Position numbers and translations under genes: made by a program. A stretch of 64,000 bases of DNA from a virus. Each line of letters opens with the position of its first letter. Position 1 is the stretch's first letter. Under the pieces are notes generated by a model, which saw only the letters and a list, made by a program, of their open reading frames with translations, did not search any database and had not been told where the DNA came from. The stretch lies in IMG/VR virus record IMGVR_UViG_3300036766_002181, positions 180,716 through 244,715 of that record. The stretch is one strand, 5' to 3'. This document shows, one piece after another, positions 24,246 to 32,589 of the stretch.

Positions 24246-24554
24246 ATGAAAAGCGATAATAAAAAAACATATGTTACCCTTGGAGAAGGAATTGGCGGGT
24301 GTGACTTTAGAAGCCTGGCCAGGATTATGACCAAATTTGGCTATAAAATGAATCATGCCACGGCAAGAAATCAGCTTATTCTTGCTACCGAATCCCTGCT
24401 GCAACAAACGGCAATAAGACTCAAGGTAAAGCTTGCACAAGAGGATATAAGGGAAATGCTTGAAAGCGAAGACATTCAGGAAAGTATTGCAGACATGTTG
24501 TATTTAGCATATAGTAAGAACCGGCAGATGAAACAGAAACAACAAACAACATGA
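24246..24554 (+). CDS. sigma factor region 4.2-like HTH protein, in frame with the upstream gene
   Basis: 102 residues. FRSLARIMTKFGYKMNHATA is a helix-turn-helix segment of the type expected right after region 4.1, and the rest is helical. The ATG lies one codon after the upstream TAG, in the same frame, and there is no clear ribosome site. Readthrough would give a 451-codon complete sigma factor; otherwise the cell makes a split one. Confidence 0.65.
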   Translation: MKSDNKKTYVTLGEGIGGCDFRSLARIMTKFGYKMNHATARNQLILATESLLQQTAIRLKVKLAQEDIREMLESEDIQESIADMLYLAYSKNRQMKQKQQTT

Positions 24555-25330
24555 CCACCGTGCCAACAAATTCTCCATATATGATCACCTATAAAAGTAA
24601 TCAAGTTTCTCCATGGAACAATCCGGTCAAGAACGCATACGACTGGCAACTTAAGGCCGGTCCCTATTGCACAACTCCTGAAGAAAATTTGCCAAAACAA
24701 AAGACAAAGATAAAAAAGGATTATCCCATAGGAAGCCTATGGAGAGTAAAAAGCGAGTTTCCACTTATAATTGCCAAAAAGGATGATTATGACTTTGTTT
24801 ATCTTAATGAGAAAAAGTCTGCATTTTTTCTCCTTGAGCATATATGGACAAAAAACTTACACCTAAACTATGATTGGAATAGTAATGAAATATCAAACAA
24901 CAAATATTATTTTAATCAGCAATATCTGATGCCTGAAATCAAATATACTTCGTATACCACCACTGTATATGTGCCTCAAAAACAACAGCCCGCAGAAGAC
25001 AACTCTGGTTGCTCCTGGCCGGCATATGAAGAACCATTTACATATAAACAATCTGACTACAATGAATACTGGAAAAATAACCTTCCTCTAAAAAAGGAGA
25101 GTCGGCAACAATGGGGCAACCAAAAAGATCTTCTGCCAGTGGATTATTATAAAAATCCTTGGGAAAAGTATTCAGATAATTACGGAAAAGAACAAGGGCA
25201 GTTTGTAGGATATACAAATGAAACAGTAAAAGAGATCACCTATAACTGTACATTAAAGATTTTGATTGAGGGTAGATCACTTATCATAGATGCTGATGAT
25301 ATGATCTATATGGAAAAACTTGCTGCCTAG
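24551..25330 (+). CDS. large divergent PGxLY-like protein
   Basis: 259 residues. YPIGSLWRVKSEFPL near residue 58 matches the motif with W for Y; AFFLLEHIW could be the central strand; TLKILIEGRSLIIDAD near the C-terminus matches the last strands. Between lies an inserted region of about 120 Tyr/Asn/Pro-rich residues. Overlaps the HTH gene by four bases. Confidence 0.6.
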   Translation: MTTVPTNSPYMITYKSNQVSPWNNPVKNAYDWQLKAGPYCTTPEENLPKQKTKIKKDYPIGSLWRVKSEFPLIIAKKDDYDFVYLNEKKSAFFLLEHIWTKNLHLNYDWNSNEISNNKYYFNQQYLMPEIKYTSYTTTVYVPQKQQPAEDNSGCSWPAYEEPFTYKQSDYNEYWKNNLPLKKESRQQWGNQKDLLPVDYYKNPWEKYSDNYGKEQGQFVGYTNETVKEITYNCTLKILIEGRSLIIDADDMIYMEKLAA

Positions 25331-25745
25331 AAAAAACAGCCGGATATCCACAGTGGCAAGCAATAAAAAAAGGAGGACGCAACACAATTCTCATATAGAC
25401 GAATTGGCAGCAAAGCACTATGGCCCGATATCAAACCTATTAAAGGAATTTGATGCCAAGAAGGGAGAGCCAGAACTTGAGCTTGGAACCCTTTGGAGAA
25501 CAAGAAAAAAACTTGTCGGTTATAATGATATTACCTATGAGCAAACAATCCTTTCTTTTAATTCAATTTTCATGTTAATTGATCATATTAAAACCATTGA
25601 AAGAGAAAACAATCAGGATCATATAAAGCTTCTTTATCAGGGCAAGGTTTGCTACATCATAAATGTAGACATACACCATGACATAAAACCAGAAGAAAAT
25701 GATGATGATGATGATGATGACAAGAAAAAGAAGAAGGGTGCCTAG
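25320..25745 (+). CDS. PGxLY-family protein with Asp-rich tail
   Basis: 141 residues (TTG 25320; GTG 25353 also possible): a basic N-terminal extension, then LELGTLWRTRK, SIFMLIDHI, KLLYQGKVCYI, and an Asp7-Lys tail encoded by a GAT repeat. Closest to the preceding protein (GSLWRV/GTLWRT). Converges on the next gene with overlapping ends. Confidence 0.7.
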   Translation: MLPRKNSRISTVASNKKRRTQHNSHIDELAAKHYGPISNLLKEFDAKKGEPELELGTLWRTRKKLVGYNDITYEQTILSFNSIFMLIDHIKTIERENNQDHIKLLYQGKVCYIINVDIHHDIKPEENDDDDDDDKKKKKGA

Positions 25746-26116
25746 ACCTTTTTCAGCGACAATAATTTATATCGATGTTGGCACACCACTATAAGTCTTC
25801 CTATTTTTGGATTAAAGAAAAGAACATCACTTCCACAGGATGTTTCAGCAACCTCTTGGCCAGTACCAGGCTCTGGGGCGAACAGCTTTTCTCCTGGGTT
25901 TAGATTTCTAATAAAAATCAATAAATCATTCCTTGCCAAAGAAGTATAGGATTCAGGAGAGGAATATGGAGACATATAAATTGCAACTCCCTCTATTGAA
26001 TCAAGGGAGGAATAGAGGGCACCCGGCACCCCTAACAGGTATAGGGTTTCCTGGCTCTGTGAGCCTTTCTGGGGAGTTCTGATCCCTTGTGGGTAGCTGG
26101 AGGCCGGCATGAACAA
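25742..26116 (-). CDS. PGxLY-family small protein
   Basis: 124 residues: GVPGALYSSLD near 29, DLLIFIRNLNPGEK, VLFFNPKIGRLIV. The DxLxFIRxxxPxE part is shared with 26636-26914 (DILMFIRKIRPHEQ). First of the long leftward array. Confidence 0.8.
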   Translation of the reverse strand: MFMPASSYPQGIRTPQKGSQSQETLYLLGVPGALYSSLDSIEGVAIYMSPYSSPESYTSLARNDLLIFIRNLNPGEKLFAPEPGTGQEVAETSCGSDVLFFNPKIGRLIVVCQHRYKLLSLKKV

Positions 26117-26127
26117 TTTGTCTTTAA

Positions 26128-26172
26128 ATGGCCTTTAAATTGATTCTTCCCGGAAGTCTTTATGCAATATAA
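26128..26172 (+). pseudogene. truncated PGxLY-family N-terminus
   Basis: ATG 26128 opens a 14-codon frame ending TAA 26170-26172 that reads LILPGSLYAI, a perfect family motif, between two leftward copies. No central or C-terminal motif follows. It looks like a vestige of a deleted copy. Confidence 0.55.
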
Positions 26173-26202
26173 TAGATAAATTTGGCTTATTCATAATATC
26201 GT

Positions 26203-26541
26203 TTAATTAACGGGTATATATCTTGTATATTCAATTGCATCAAAAACATGCCGGGTTCCAACTCTTCTGTGCGAGGGAATAAAAAACCATAGACGTTCGG
26301 TGTTGGTGGTAATAGCCAAAGAAGGAGTTGCCTCATAATCCTTTTTGATTATATCTTTTTTTATAAAGATAATGATTTCATTCTTTTGACAGTGTAATTC
26401 ATTTCTGTTGCTGTTGCCTCCGGGCTCGCCGGTAAACCAAACTTCGCCTCCATTGCCCAGGGGGTTTACTCTATAAAGACTTCCAGGATTAAGGGAGACG
26501 GAAGGAGAAGAAGAAGAAGAAGAAGGAGAGAGGGAGGACAT
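26203..26541 (-). CDS. PGxLY-family small protein
   Basis: 112 residues: Ser-rich start encoded by a TTC-type microsatellite, then LNPGSLYRVNP, EIIIFIKKD, and LWFFIPSHRRVG. Last strand pair is weaker than usual. Confidence 0.75.
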   Translation of the reverse strand: MSSLSPSSSSSSPSVSLNPGSLYRVNPLGNGGEVWFTGEPGGNSNRNELHCQKNEIIIFIKKDIIKKDYEATPSLAITTNTERLWFFIPSHRRVGTRHVFDAIEYTRYIPVN

Positions 26542-26635
26542 GATGTGTGTGTTTTTTTATTGAGGTTCTTTTTCTGTTGCCAGTTTTTCAAGACAAGAGA
26601 AGTGGCCAGAAAGCATTTCCTCTCCGTTTCCTTCC

Positions 26636-26914
26636 CTAAGATTTAGACAAAAAAACAATCAATTTTGCATGCTGGGGATCAAAGAATAGGTGATCCCCAG
26701 GACAGTCATAGGTTTTGTCTTTTTCTGCATATATCTGCTCATGGGGCCTTATCTTTCTGATAAACATCAGAATATCATTCTTTATTAAAGGAATATTCAT
26801 GTCGGTTTCTGGGGCAAGATATTGGTGGCAAGATTCTTTGGTGGTGGTTTTTATTCTGTAGAGATGCCCAGGACGAAACCGCATCTGCTGTTGTTGCTGT
26901 TGATAGGAGATCAT
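26636..26914 (-). CDS. PGxLY-family small protein with Gln run
   Basis: 92 residues from ATG 26914 (the ORF is open to 27136 but only this start gives the family N-terminus): Gln6 run, FRPGHLYRIKT, DILMFIRKIRP, LFFDPQHAKLIVF. The Gln run is encoded by a TTG/TGC-type microsatellite. Confidence 0.78.
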   Translation of the reverse strand: MISYQQQQQQMRFRPGHLYRIKTTTKESCHQYLAPETDMNIPLIKNDILMFIRKIRPHEQIYAEKDKTYDCPGDHLFFDPQHAKLIVFLSKS

Positions 26915-27071
26915 GGTATTTTCACAAACAAGAATAGCAGGGTTTGGACTCTTTGGCAAGGGAGGATGGAGGGAAAGATGGAATGGGATGGAATCAAGAA
27001 AGATACTATTTCTTTTTCTTCCCTCCTCCACCACCACCAGCACTTGAATTTGCACACAAATTGTGCTATAG

Positions 27072-27533
27072 ATGGGTATTGAAGAAAGAAGACAAAAATA
27101 TATGATATTTGTTCCAGGAAATTTATATAAAGTCAAGAAAAAAGAACAAAAATCAAATCTGGCTTATTATTATTATGTAAGAATTGTTACCATAAATAAG
27201 CATGGTTGCTGTTTTGAACAAATACCTCTATCTCTAAATGTAGAACACATGGAAAAAGGGTTGAGGATGATGGCGGTTGCCATGATTCCCTATACCAATA
27301 AACATGGTGTTATTAGTTCAAGTGTTTATCCTATATTTTTGTATGAGGGAAGATTAATTTATTGGGTTGATTATTTTAGGGGTCTAGAAGAAGAAGAAGA
27401 AGAAGAAAAGGGGGAAGAAGAAAAAAAGACTAGGGAGCCGGCAATTAACAATATGTTTAATAAGGCCTTTATAGAAAACAAAAGGAAGGAAGGAAGGAAG
27501 GTTGGTTCCTATCTTGATTTTTCTTTGCATTAG
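27072..27533 (+). CDS. PGxLY-family protein with Glu-rich C-terminal tail
   Basis: 153 residues (ATG 27102 is an alternative start): FVPGNLYKVKK, MMAVAMIPYT, PIFLYEGRLIYW, then a tail with a Glu7 run from a GAA microsatellite and a basic end. Runs against its neighbours, head to head with 26636-26914. Confidence 0.75.
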   Translation: MGIEERRQKYMIFVPGNLYKVKKKEQKSNLAYYYYVRIVTINKHGCCFEQIPLSLNVEHMEKGLRMMAVAMIPYTNKHGVISSSVYPIFLYEGRLIYWVDYFRGLEEEEEEEKGEEEKKTREPAINNMFNKAFIENKRKEGRKVGSYLDFSLH

Positions 27534-27953
27534 CCAGTCAGTGAAAGTTAATTGCCTTTTGTCCCCTATATGATTCATAATGGTCTGCTTCTCTCCAATT
27601 GTGATTGATTTTCCCCACCTCCCCCCTTTTTTTTTTGATGGCCAAAAATCCCAGAAAAATTTTTTCAAAAATGGGGTCTGATATGAGACATTGTTTTGAT
27701 TTTGGAAAATATCAAAAATTATTTTTTTCAAATCTCCTTTCTCCCTCTGTCTGTGGTTTTGGAAATATTTTTAAATCTGGATTTTTTCTGAAAGTGTGCA
27801 GAGGGGCCTAACCCCCTGTTTTTGCCCCTGAATGACCGTCACATCCTGGACGTGGGGGGGCCCTGGTTAATAGACCTACCTCCCCTACCCCTTCAAGGGG
27901 TACCCCTACACTACCCGGTGTGTATAGGAGGCCCTTTTGATTGATTGATGGAT

Positions 27954-28029
27954 GGCTATTAAAAAAAGATAAGGGCAAATCCCTTAATTTGCTATTAAAA
28001 CTTAATTGGCTATTAAAAAAAGATAAGGG
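27954..28029 (+). repeat. exact 22-bp direct repeat
   Basis: The same 22 bases (GGCTATT, seven A, GATAAGGG) occur at 27954-27975 and 28008-28029, 54 bases apart, with a partial third copy (GCTATTAAAA) between. Confidence 0.85.
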
Positions 28030-28207
28030 TTATAGGGGAGTTAGGGGAATTTGGTAATATCCATAAACTTTATAAACTCTATATAAATCTCCGAAAATTA
28101 ACAAACCTTATAAACTTTTCCTCCGCCGGCTGGAGAGATAAACTTCACACCAACACCAAGACAAGGGGGGAATATCATTAATTGGCAGTGATCGCTGACA
28201 GTTGATT

Positions 28208-28391
28208 GAATATGAGAAATTGGGCATATCTGGCCAAAATGAATATGAGAAATGGGCTTGATGAATATGAGAAATTGGGCCGAACCCCTATCCCCACTAT
28301 TTGTTAATATTTATTATGGGTTAACTCCATGTTTTTATTAAGAATACAAGAATGTTTGTCTCTCTGTTGGCCTGATTGGAATATGAGAAAC
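28208..28391 (+). repeat. GAATATGAG direct repeats
   Basis: GAATATGAGAAATTGGGC at 28208-28225 and 28263-28280; a copy lacking one T at 28241-28257; and GAATATGAGAAAC near 28379-28391. The inverse (CTCATATTC) lies in the non-coding gap near 11797. Confidence 0.8.
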
Positions 28392-28439
28392 TCTAATATG
28401 TGAAAATACATGTCCCCACCCTTTCTCCAACATCACTTA

Positions 28440-28853
28440 TCAAGTAACAACAAGCGGGACAAATCGTTCCCCCTCGGACTCGGATAGAGGAGAATTAAAA
28501 TACATCCAACAACAACAAATGGGAATTGCCCTGCCGACTCTCACACCAACCTCTTCTTCTTCTTCTTCTTCTTCGCTTGCTGTTAGACTTAAAAAGTGAT
28601 ATTCAATAAGGCCTCCATTAGGCCAGTCTATCTCCCTCGGTAACTCAATAAGCATTAATATACTATTTGATTTAAGTTTTATGGAATTCTTAAACAAATT
28701 ATTGTCTGGCTTAATAAAGTCATAGGTATGTTTCCAAGCCCAAAGAGAAGTTTCTCCTTCTTTCATGTGTAGTCTATATAAAGCGCCAGGAATTAATATT
28801 CTTCTTTCTTCTTCTTCTTCTTCTTCTTCTTCTGATGATTTTTTGTTAATCAT
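28440..28853 (-). CDS. PGxLY-family protein with two Glu runs
   Basis: 137 residues from ATG 28853, with the ORF open further upstream without family similarity. Glu run, then ILIPGALYRLHMKEG, SILMLIELP, a second Glu8 run, and a divergent tail with CCC. Both Glu runs come from (TTC)n microsatellites, which could expand or contract in frame. Confidence 0.75.
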   Translation of the reverse strand: MINKKSSEEEEEEEEERRILIPGALYRLHMKEGETSLWAWKHTYDFIKPDNNLFKNSIKLKSNSILMLIELPREIDWPNGGLIEYHFLSLTASEEEEEEEEVGVRVGRAIPICCCWMYFNSPLSESEGERFVPLVVT

Positions 28854-29163
28854 GTGGAACAAGCATTTTATTAAGAAGGCATAATGGATCTGTATAATAT
28901 ATTTTTCCATTATAAAGAAAGGAATAGTATTGCAATTCTGGCGCATAGTTGCCAAAAGCCGGCGTGCCTTCTTTAATACAAAAAAGAATGCCACCTCTGT
29001 TGGGATGCAATATTCTATAATGAACCCTCCCGGTTGACGGCTTACCTGCTCCTCCTGGTGAACAAATCGGATAATTATAAAGATATAGGCCAAAATTATC
29101 AATGATTTTATAAAGATTGCCTGGAATAAACTGCCAGTCCTTGACTCCATTGTTATTCATCAT
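28846..29163 (-). CDS. PGxLY-family small protein
   Basis: 105 residues from ATG 29163 (or 29160), overlapping the upstream gene's stop: FIPGNLYKIID, GGILFCIKEG, YSFLYNGKIYYTD. A textbook member. Confidence 0.85.
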   Translation of the reverse strand: MMNNNGVKDWQFIPGNLYKIIDNFGLYLYNYPICSPGGAGKPSTGRVHYRILHPNRGGILFCIKEGTPAFGNYAPELQYYSFLYNGKIYYTDPLCLLNKMLVPHD

Positions 29164-29755
29164 TTGTTTGAACCTCTTCTTCTTCTGCCGCCATTTCATG
29201 ATCCCTATTGACACCACCACCTCTACCATCATCAATCAACTCTATGTTTCTTAAAAAGTCATATTTGTCCTGTCTAGAATAAACATTGGCAGAATATAGA
29301 GTTTTATTTAATTGTGGGCACCAAAAAACATATTCATGAATTGGCTTTGCCCTTGCATACTCAGGAGACTGATATTCAATCTCGTGACTGTCTTTTCTTA
29401 AAAAGATTAATACTTGGTCTTTTGATTTCTCTAAAATAAGAGATGGTTGAAGAATAATAGGAGGGGCTTTAAAGACGCCATATGGTTTAAGTGAAAAGCC
29501 AACAGCAAATCTTTTTGGCCCATAAGGCACCAGGTTAAAAAATTGATATTCGTGTGTAATTCTATATAACTGTCCTGGAACCGGATCTTTGAGAAAAAGG
29601 AACCGAAACCAGCAGAAGGAGGATCGGTCCAAACCGTCCTCGACAATTTCCTTTAACTCTCCAAAAAGGCTGACAATCCACCAAAAGATATAGGTTATTC
29701 CATCTAGGAATTCCTCCTCCAACAACAGCAATAGACCATTTTTATTGTTATTCAT
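29153..29755 (-). CDS. PGxLY-family protein with long N-terminal extension
   Basis: 200 residues from ATG 29755. About 55 hydrophobic and charged residues, including a possible membrane-like helix (GITYIFWWIVSLFG), precede VPGQLYRITHEY. Then VLIFLRKDSHE, YVFWCPQLNKTLYS and an acidic tail. Possibly membrane-tethered. Confidence 0.75.
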   Translation of the reverse strand: MNNNKNGLLLLLEEEFLDGITYIFWWIVSLFGELKEIVEDGLDRSSFCWFRFLFLKDPVPGQLYRITHEYQFFNLVPYGPKRFAVGFSLKPYGVFKAPPIILQPSLILEKSKDQVLIFLRKDSHEIEYQSPEYARAKPIHEYVFWCPQLNKTLYSANVYSRQDKYDFLRNIELIDDGRGGGVNRDHEMAAEEEEVQTNDE

Positions 29756-30017
29756 GAAAAATGATTGGTCCTTCAAGTTTGTCATAAATTGTGCGTTGAA
29801 GACCGGCTTCCCTCATGGCATTCATTATAAGAGCACCATTCTTATCCAAGAAGACGACAGAGGCCAAATCATGGTATAAAAAATCTCCCCAACTCAGTTT
29901 AATAAAAACCAGAAGTTCTCCTGGATTATTATCTGGGCAGAGTTTATGATTGTGTTGAAACATAAACAACATAGTTTCCTTTACTCTATACAATTCTCCT
30001 GGTATTAGCTTATTCAT
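29748..30017 (-). CDS. PGxLY-family small protein
   Basis: 89 residues: KLIPGELYRVKE at 3-14, ELLVFIKLS, VVFLDKNGALIMNAMR. Shares I.NAMR/ITNVMR with the next gene upstream, so the pair is a recent duplication. Confidence 0.85.
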   Translation of the reverse strand: MNKLIPGELYRVKETMLFMFQHNHKLCPDNNPGELLVFIKLSWGDFLYHDLASVVFLDKNGALIMNAMREAGLQRTIYDKLEGPIIFHE

Positions 30018-30023
30018 ATGGAA

Positions 30024-30299
30024 TCAGTTTGTTATAAACAATGGGATCAAAAATAGACTCCCCCTCATGACGTTTGTTATAAGACAGTTTTCCCTGGGAT
30101 CCAGGAAAATGAATTTGTTCAAGTCAGGTCTTTCTTTTAGGCCAACGAATGGTATTGGGATTAATTCAAGGAACATTAACAAGTCTCCGGGCACAAAAGT
30201 CTTAAAGTTACCGCCTCCTATTTGCAGGGGATGGCAACGAAGAAAGAGAATTTGCCTTTCGACCATATACAAGTTACCAGGAATCAATCTATCGATCAT
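30024..30299 (-). CDS. PGxLY-family small protein
   Basis: 91 residues: RLIPGNLYMVER, DLLMFLELIP, FIFLDPRENCLITNVMR. Stop of the upstream gene overlaps its start by one base. Confidence 0.85.
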   Translation of the reverse strand: MIDRLIPGNLYMVERQILFLRCHPLQIGGGNFKTFVPGDLLMFLELIPIPFVGLKERPDLNKFIFLDPRENCLITNVMRGSLFLIPLFITN

Positions 30300-30784
30300 T
30301 ATTTGATTTCCTCTAGCCTATTAAAGACCTCTGCAAAAACATCTTCTTTTGTGTGGACATAGGTAAAATAAGATCTGCCCAGCATGGGAATATAAAATTC
30401 AAATTCATATCGAATCTCCTTCTTCTCAGGAGCAATAAGAGATCTCTCGCCCATGTAAAGCAGAACCGAGTTATAAAAAACTGCTCCTCTATTGGAAATA
30501 AGAATATTTGGATTTTTCTTTATATAATCGCTGGAAAAAATTGTAATGAATGCCCTGTTATTATACATTCCCATCATTGTTGCTGGACCAACAAGACTTG
30601 GTGCCTTGTTAGTTGTAACGACAGAATTATCATCATCATTTTTCTTTTTAAGAAACGGCGTACGAAACAGAGTTATGCAATAAAAGGATTTGTCATCCTC
30701 CGAAGGAGACAAATGAGGGCTTCCCTGGTCTGATCTTACTTTAAACAGGGTTCCTGCGGCAGGATAGGAAGAAATATAAGACAT
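30299..30784 (-). CDS. PGxLY-family protein, long form
   Basis: 161 residues: AAGTLFKVRSD, a long inserted loop, RAFITIFSSDYI, VLLYMGERSLIAPE, and a helical end. The longer spacing between motifs is its own variation. Confidence 0.7.
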   Translation of the reverse strand: MSYISSYPAAGTLFKVRSDQGSPHLSPSEDDKSFYCITLFRTPFLKKKNDDDNSVVTTNKAPSLVGPATMMGMYNNRAFITIFSSDYIKKNPNILISNRGAVFYNSVLLYMGERSLIAPEKKEIRYEFEFYIPMLGRSYFTYVHTKEDVFAEVFNRLEEIK

Positions 30785-30801
30785 TTGTAATATGACTTAT
30801 T

Positions 30802-31125
30802 TTAACACATTTCCTCAAGTGAGTCAAGAAGGCACTGAATGGCAGCATTATGGTCATAATGGTAGTAAATTGTAGGATAATATACATTCATGTTTTTCTT
30901 GGGATCATAAAAAGTATATTCACGAGAACAAGAGACAGAATCTCTGATCCTGTCTTCTATCCTTAGCAATATTAAGATATCGCCTGAATCATAGGAAAGT
31001 AGCTCCGTCCAGCTTGGTTGAAGAAAGTAGTGATTGGGTTGTTTTACCTCTATATAAAATTCTGCATATCTTCTTGTTTTATATAATTTTCCAGGAACCA
31101 AGGCATCAAGACTTTTATTGGTCAT
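30802..31125 (-). CDS. PGxLY-family small protein
   Basis: 107 residues from ATG 31125: LVPGKLYKTRR, DILILLRIED, YTFYDPKKNMNVYYP, then a helical tail ending LDSLEEMC. Resembles the next copy (YVFYD, FDCLKQI), so both share the FYDxxxN variant of the last motif. Confidence 0.82.
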   Translation of the reverse strand: MTNKSLDALVPGKLYKTRRYAEFYIEVKQPNHYFLQPSWTELLSYDSGDILILLRIEDRIRDSVSCSREYTFYDPKKNMNVYYPTIYYHYDHNAAIQCLLDSLEEMC

Positions 31126-31453
31126 GGGATATTTGTTTAAGGCAATCAAAAAATTCTCCTACCTCTGTCTCTTGTCCAGCACCGCAAAAAAGTTGAGAAT
31201 GGTAGACTGTTGTGTTTTCCATTAGATCATAAAAAACATATTCTTCAAGTTCGTTTAGTTTACTTTCTGGTACAAACTTAAGGATGCCCTGTTTGTATAT
31301 ATTTCTTTTTAAAAAGATTAAAATAGAATCCTGATCACGAGATGTAACCTTGTTATCTGATTCATAGGTTTTTGTTATTGGGCTATAATAAAAGTACATG
31401 GTCTTAGTTGGTCTGTAAGCCTCGCCCTCGATTAATAATAACTTATTTGCCAT
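31115..31453 (-). CDS. PGxLY-family small protein
   Basis: 112 residues from ATG 31453: LIEGEAYRPTK, SILIFLKRNIY, YVFYDLMENTTVYHS. Proline and leucine of the motif are Glu and Ala here. Confidence 0.8.
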   Translation of the reverse strand: MANKLLLIEGEAYRPTKTMYFYYSPITKTYESDNKVTSRDQDSILIFLKRNIYKQGILKFVPESKLNELEEYVFYDLMENTTVYHSQLFCGAGQETEVGEFFDCLKQISHDQ

Positions 31454-31890
31454 ACTGGCCAACAGTCCCAGCGAGCAGTGTTAGGGATTCGATAAAATCT
31501 ATTTCATATAAATCGCTTGACAAAAGGATAGAAAATAGCCTTGTGTTTAGGGCTGGAGAATAAAAAACATATTCAACAATCATGTTTCTTTTAAACTTTT
31601 TCTTCTCTGCGTGCGAATAAAACTCATATTCTATCATCTTCTCTAGAGTATATTCGTTTATACTAAGAAACACAAGAATGTCACTGGCATGGAGAAGATG
31701 ACTTGGAACTTTGCTATCAACCATTTTATCTCGCCTCTTTCCATCTTCTTCTGCTGAGCAATAAAAGAAATCTGATATACCTCTTTCCATCTTCTTCTGC
31801 TGAGCAATAAAAGAAATCTGATATACCTTTTTCTGCCCTATAAAGACTTCCTGGCACAGGAATAGGAATCATATTATCATTGCTATTCAT
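31443..31890 (-). pseudogene. PGxLY-family gene broken by a 46-bp tandem duplication
   Basis: From ATG 31890 the frame reads PVPGSLYRAEKGISDFF then a 46-bp segment (31741-31786) and its near-copy (31787-31832) shift the frame. Removing one unit gives a continuous 133-codon protein: SLYRAEK, DILVFLSINEY, EYVFYSPALNTRLFS. Without it only a 115-codon 3' part is open, lacking the N-terminal motif. Confidence 0.75.
31741..31832 (-). repeat. 46-bp tandem duplication inside a coding region
   Basis: Two adjacent 46-base units that differ at one position. Forty-six is not a multiple of three, so copy number decides the frame. Confidence 0.9.
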
Positions 31891-31892
31891 GG

Positions 31893-32236
31893 TTAATCTG
31901 TTATTTTTTCTAGGCGGCTTTTAAAAAGACTATCATGCGAATATGGCCCTCCATTATCAACATAGTGCTGAGAATAAATTTTTGCATTCTTTATAGGCAA
32001 ATAAAAACAGTGTTGTCTGTAGTTTATATTACGAATATTTTTTATTCTGGTTGACAAATAAATCAGAGGACTTTCATCGGAAACACAGCAGGCGTCAAGA
32101 CCAAATCGAGGAGAATCTAAATGGGGCCGAAGATAAAAAATAATCTGTTGCATTCATCAAAGGCCTGAGTTTTTTTAATAATAAACAAGGAGCCAGGAGC
32201 AAGATCATTCTCTTTGGCTTCTTTAATTTTTAGCAT
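31893..32236 (-). pseudogene. PGxLY-family copy with A6-tract frameshift
   Basis: From ATG 32236 (overlapping the upstream stop) the frame gives DLAPGSLFIIKKTQ then leaves the pattern at an A6 run on the plus strand (32135-32140). One extra base there joins it to FYLRPHLDSPRFG, LIYLSTRI, CFYLPIKNAKIYS. Length is 3n-1, consistent with a one-base loss. The remaining 86-codon ORF lacks the N-terminal motif. Confidence 0.75.
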
Positions 32237-32589
32237 ATTCTTATCATGTTCTTATTTTTTAACAGATTTTCTTCAAACAAGTAATCATTATAACCATAAT
32301 GATAGCTGTATATCCACTGATTTGTGGATAGATTTAAAAACGTATATCTACAAAGAATAGACTTTGATTCACTCGGCCTAGATGTTTGTTGAAAGAATTC
32401 AGAGTCATTGGCATATATAAGCTTTTCAACAAATAAAAAGATGCTATTTTTAGAATTGATGGAACTAAAACTAACTGGTATATTTTTGTCAGAGGAAGGG
32501 ATATAAGGCGCAGACAAACCACCAAGATGGCCAAGGATTATGAGAGAATATAAACAACCTGGAATAAATTTGTCTTTTTGGTCTAGCAT
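32230..32589 (-). CDS. PGxLY-family small protein
   Basis: 119 residues: FIPGCLYSLII, SIFLFVEKLIY, YTFLNLSTNQWIYSY, ending KNMIRIC. Sister of the next gene upstream (FFNISTRASLYVY, KRMVKIC). Confidence 0.82.
   Translation of the reverse strand: MLDQKDKFIPGCLYSLIILGHLGGLSAPYIPSSDKNIPVSFSSINSKNSIFLFVEKLIYANDSEFFQQTSRPSESKSILCRYTFLNLSTNQWIYSYHYGYNDYLFEENLLKNKNMIRIC

Larger units (their letters stand above)
27534..28439. other. 900-base non-coding, repeat-rich region
   Basis: No convincing gene on either strand. It contains a poly-T stretch, GGGG/CCCC-rich palindromes (ACCCCTTCAAGGGGT near 27889-27903), an exact 22-bp direct repeat and copies of GAATATGAG. Composition shifts sharply from neighbours. 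Could hold a replication origin or regulatory region; nothing proves it. Confidence 0.6.

Noticed and set aside
27534-28439. CRISPR array from the direct repeats
   Set aside because: Repeats are irregular, of two kinds, and spacer lengths differ; no cas gene is near.
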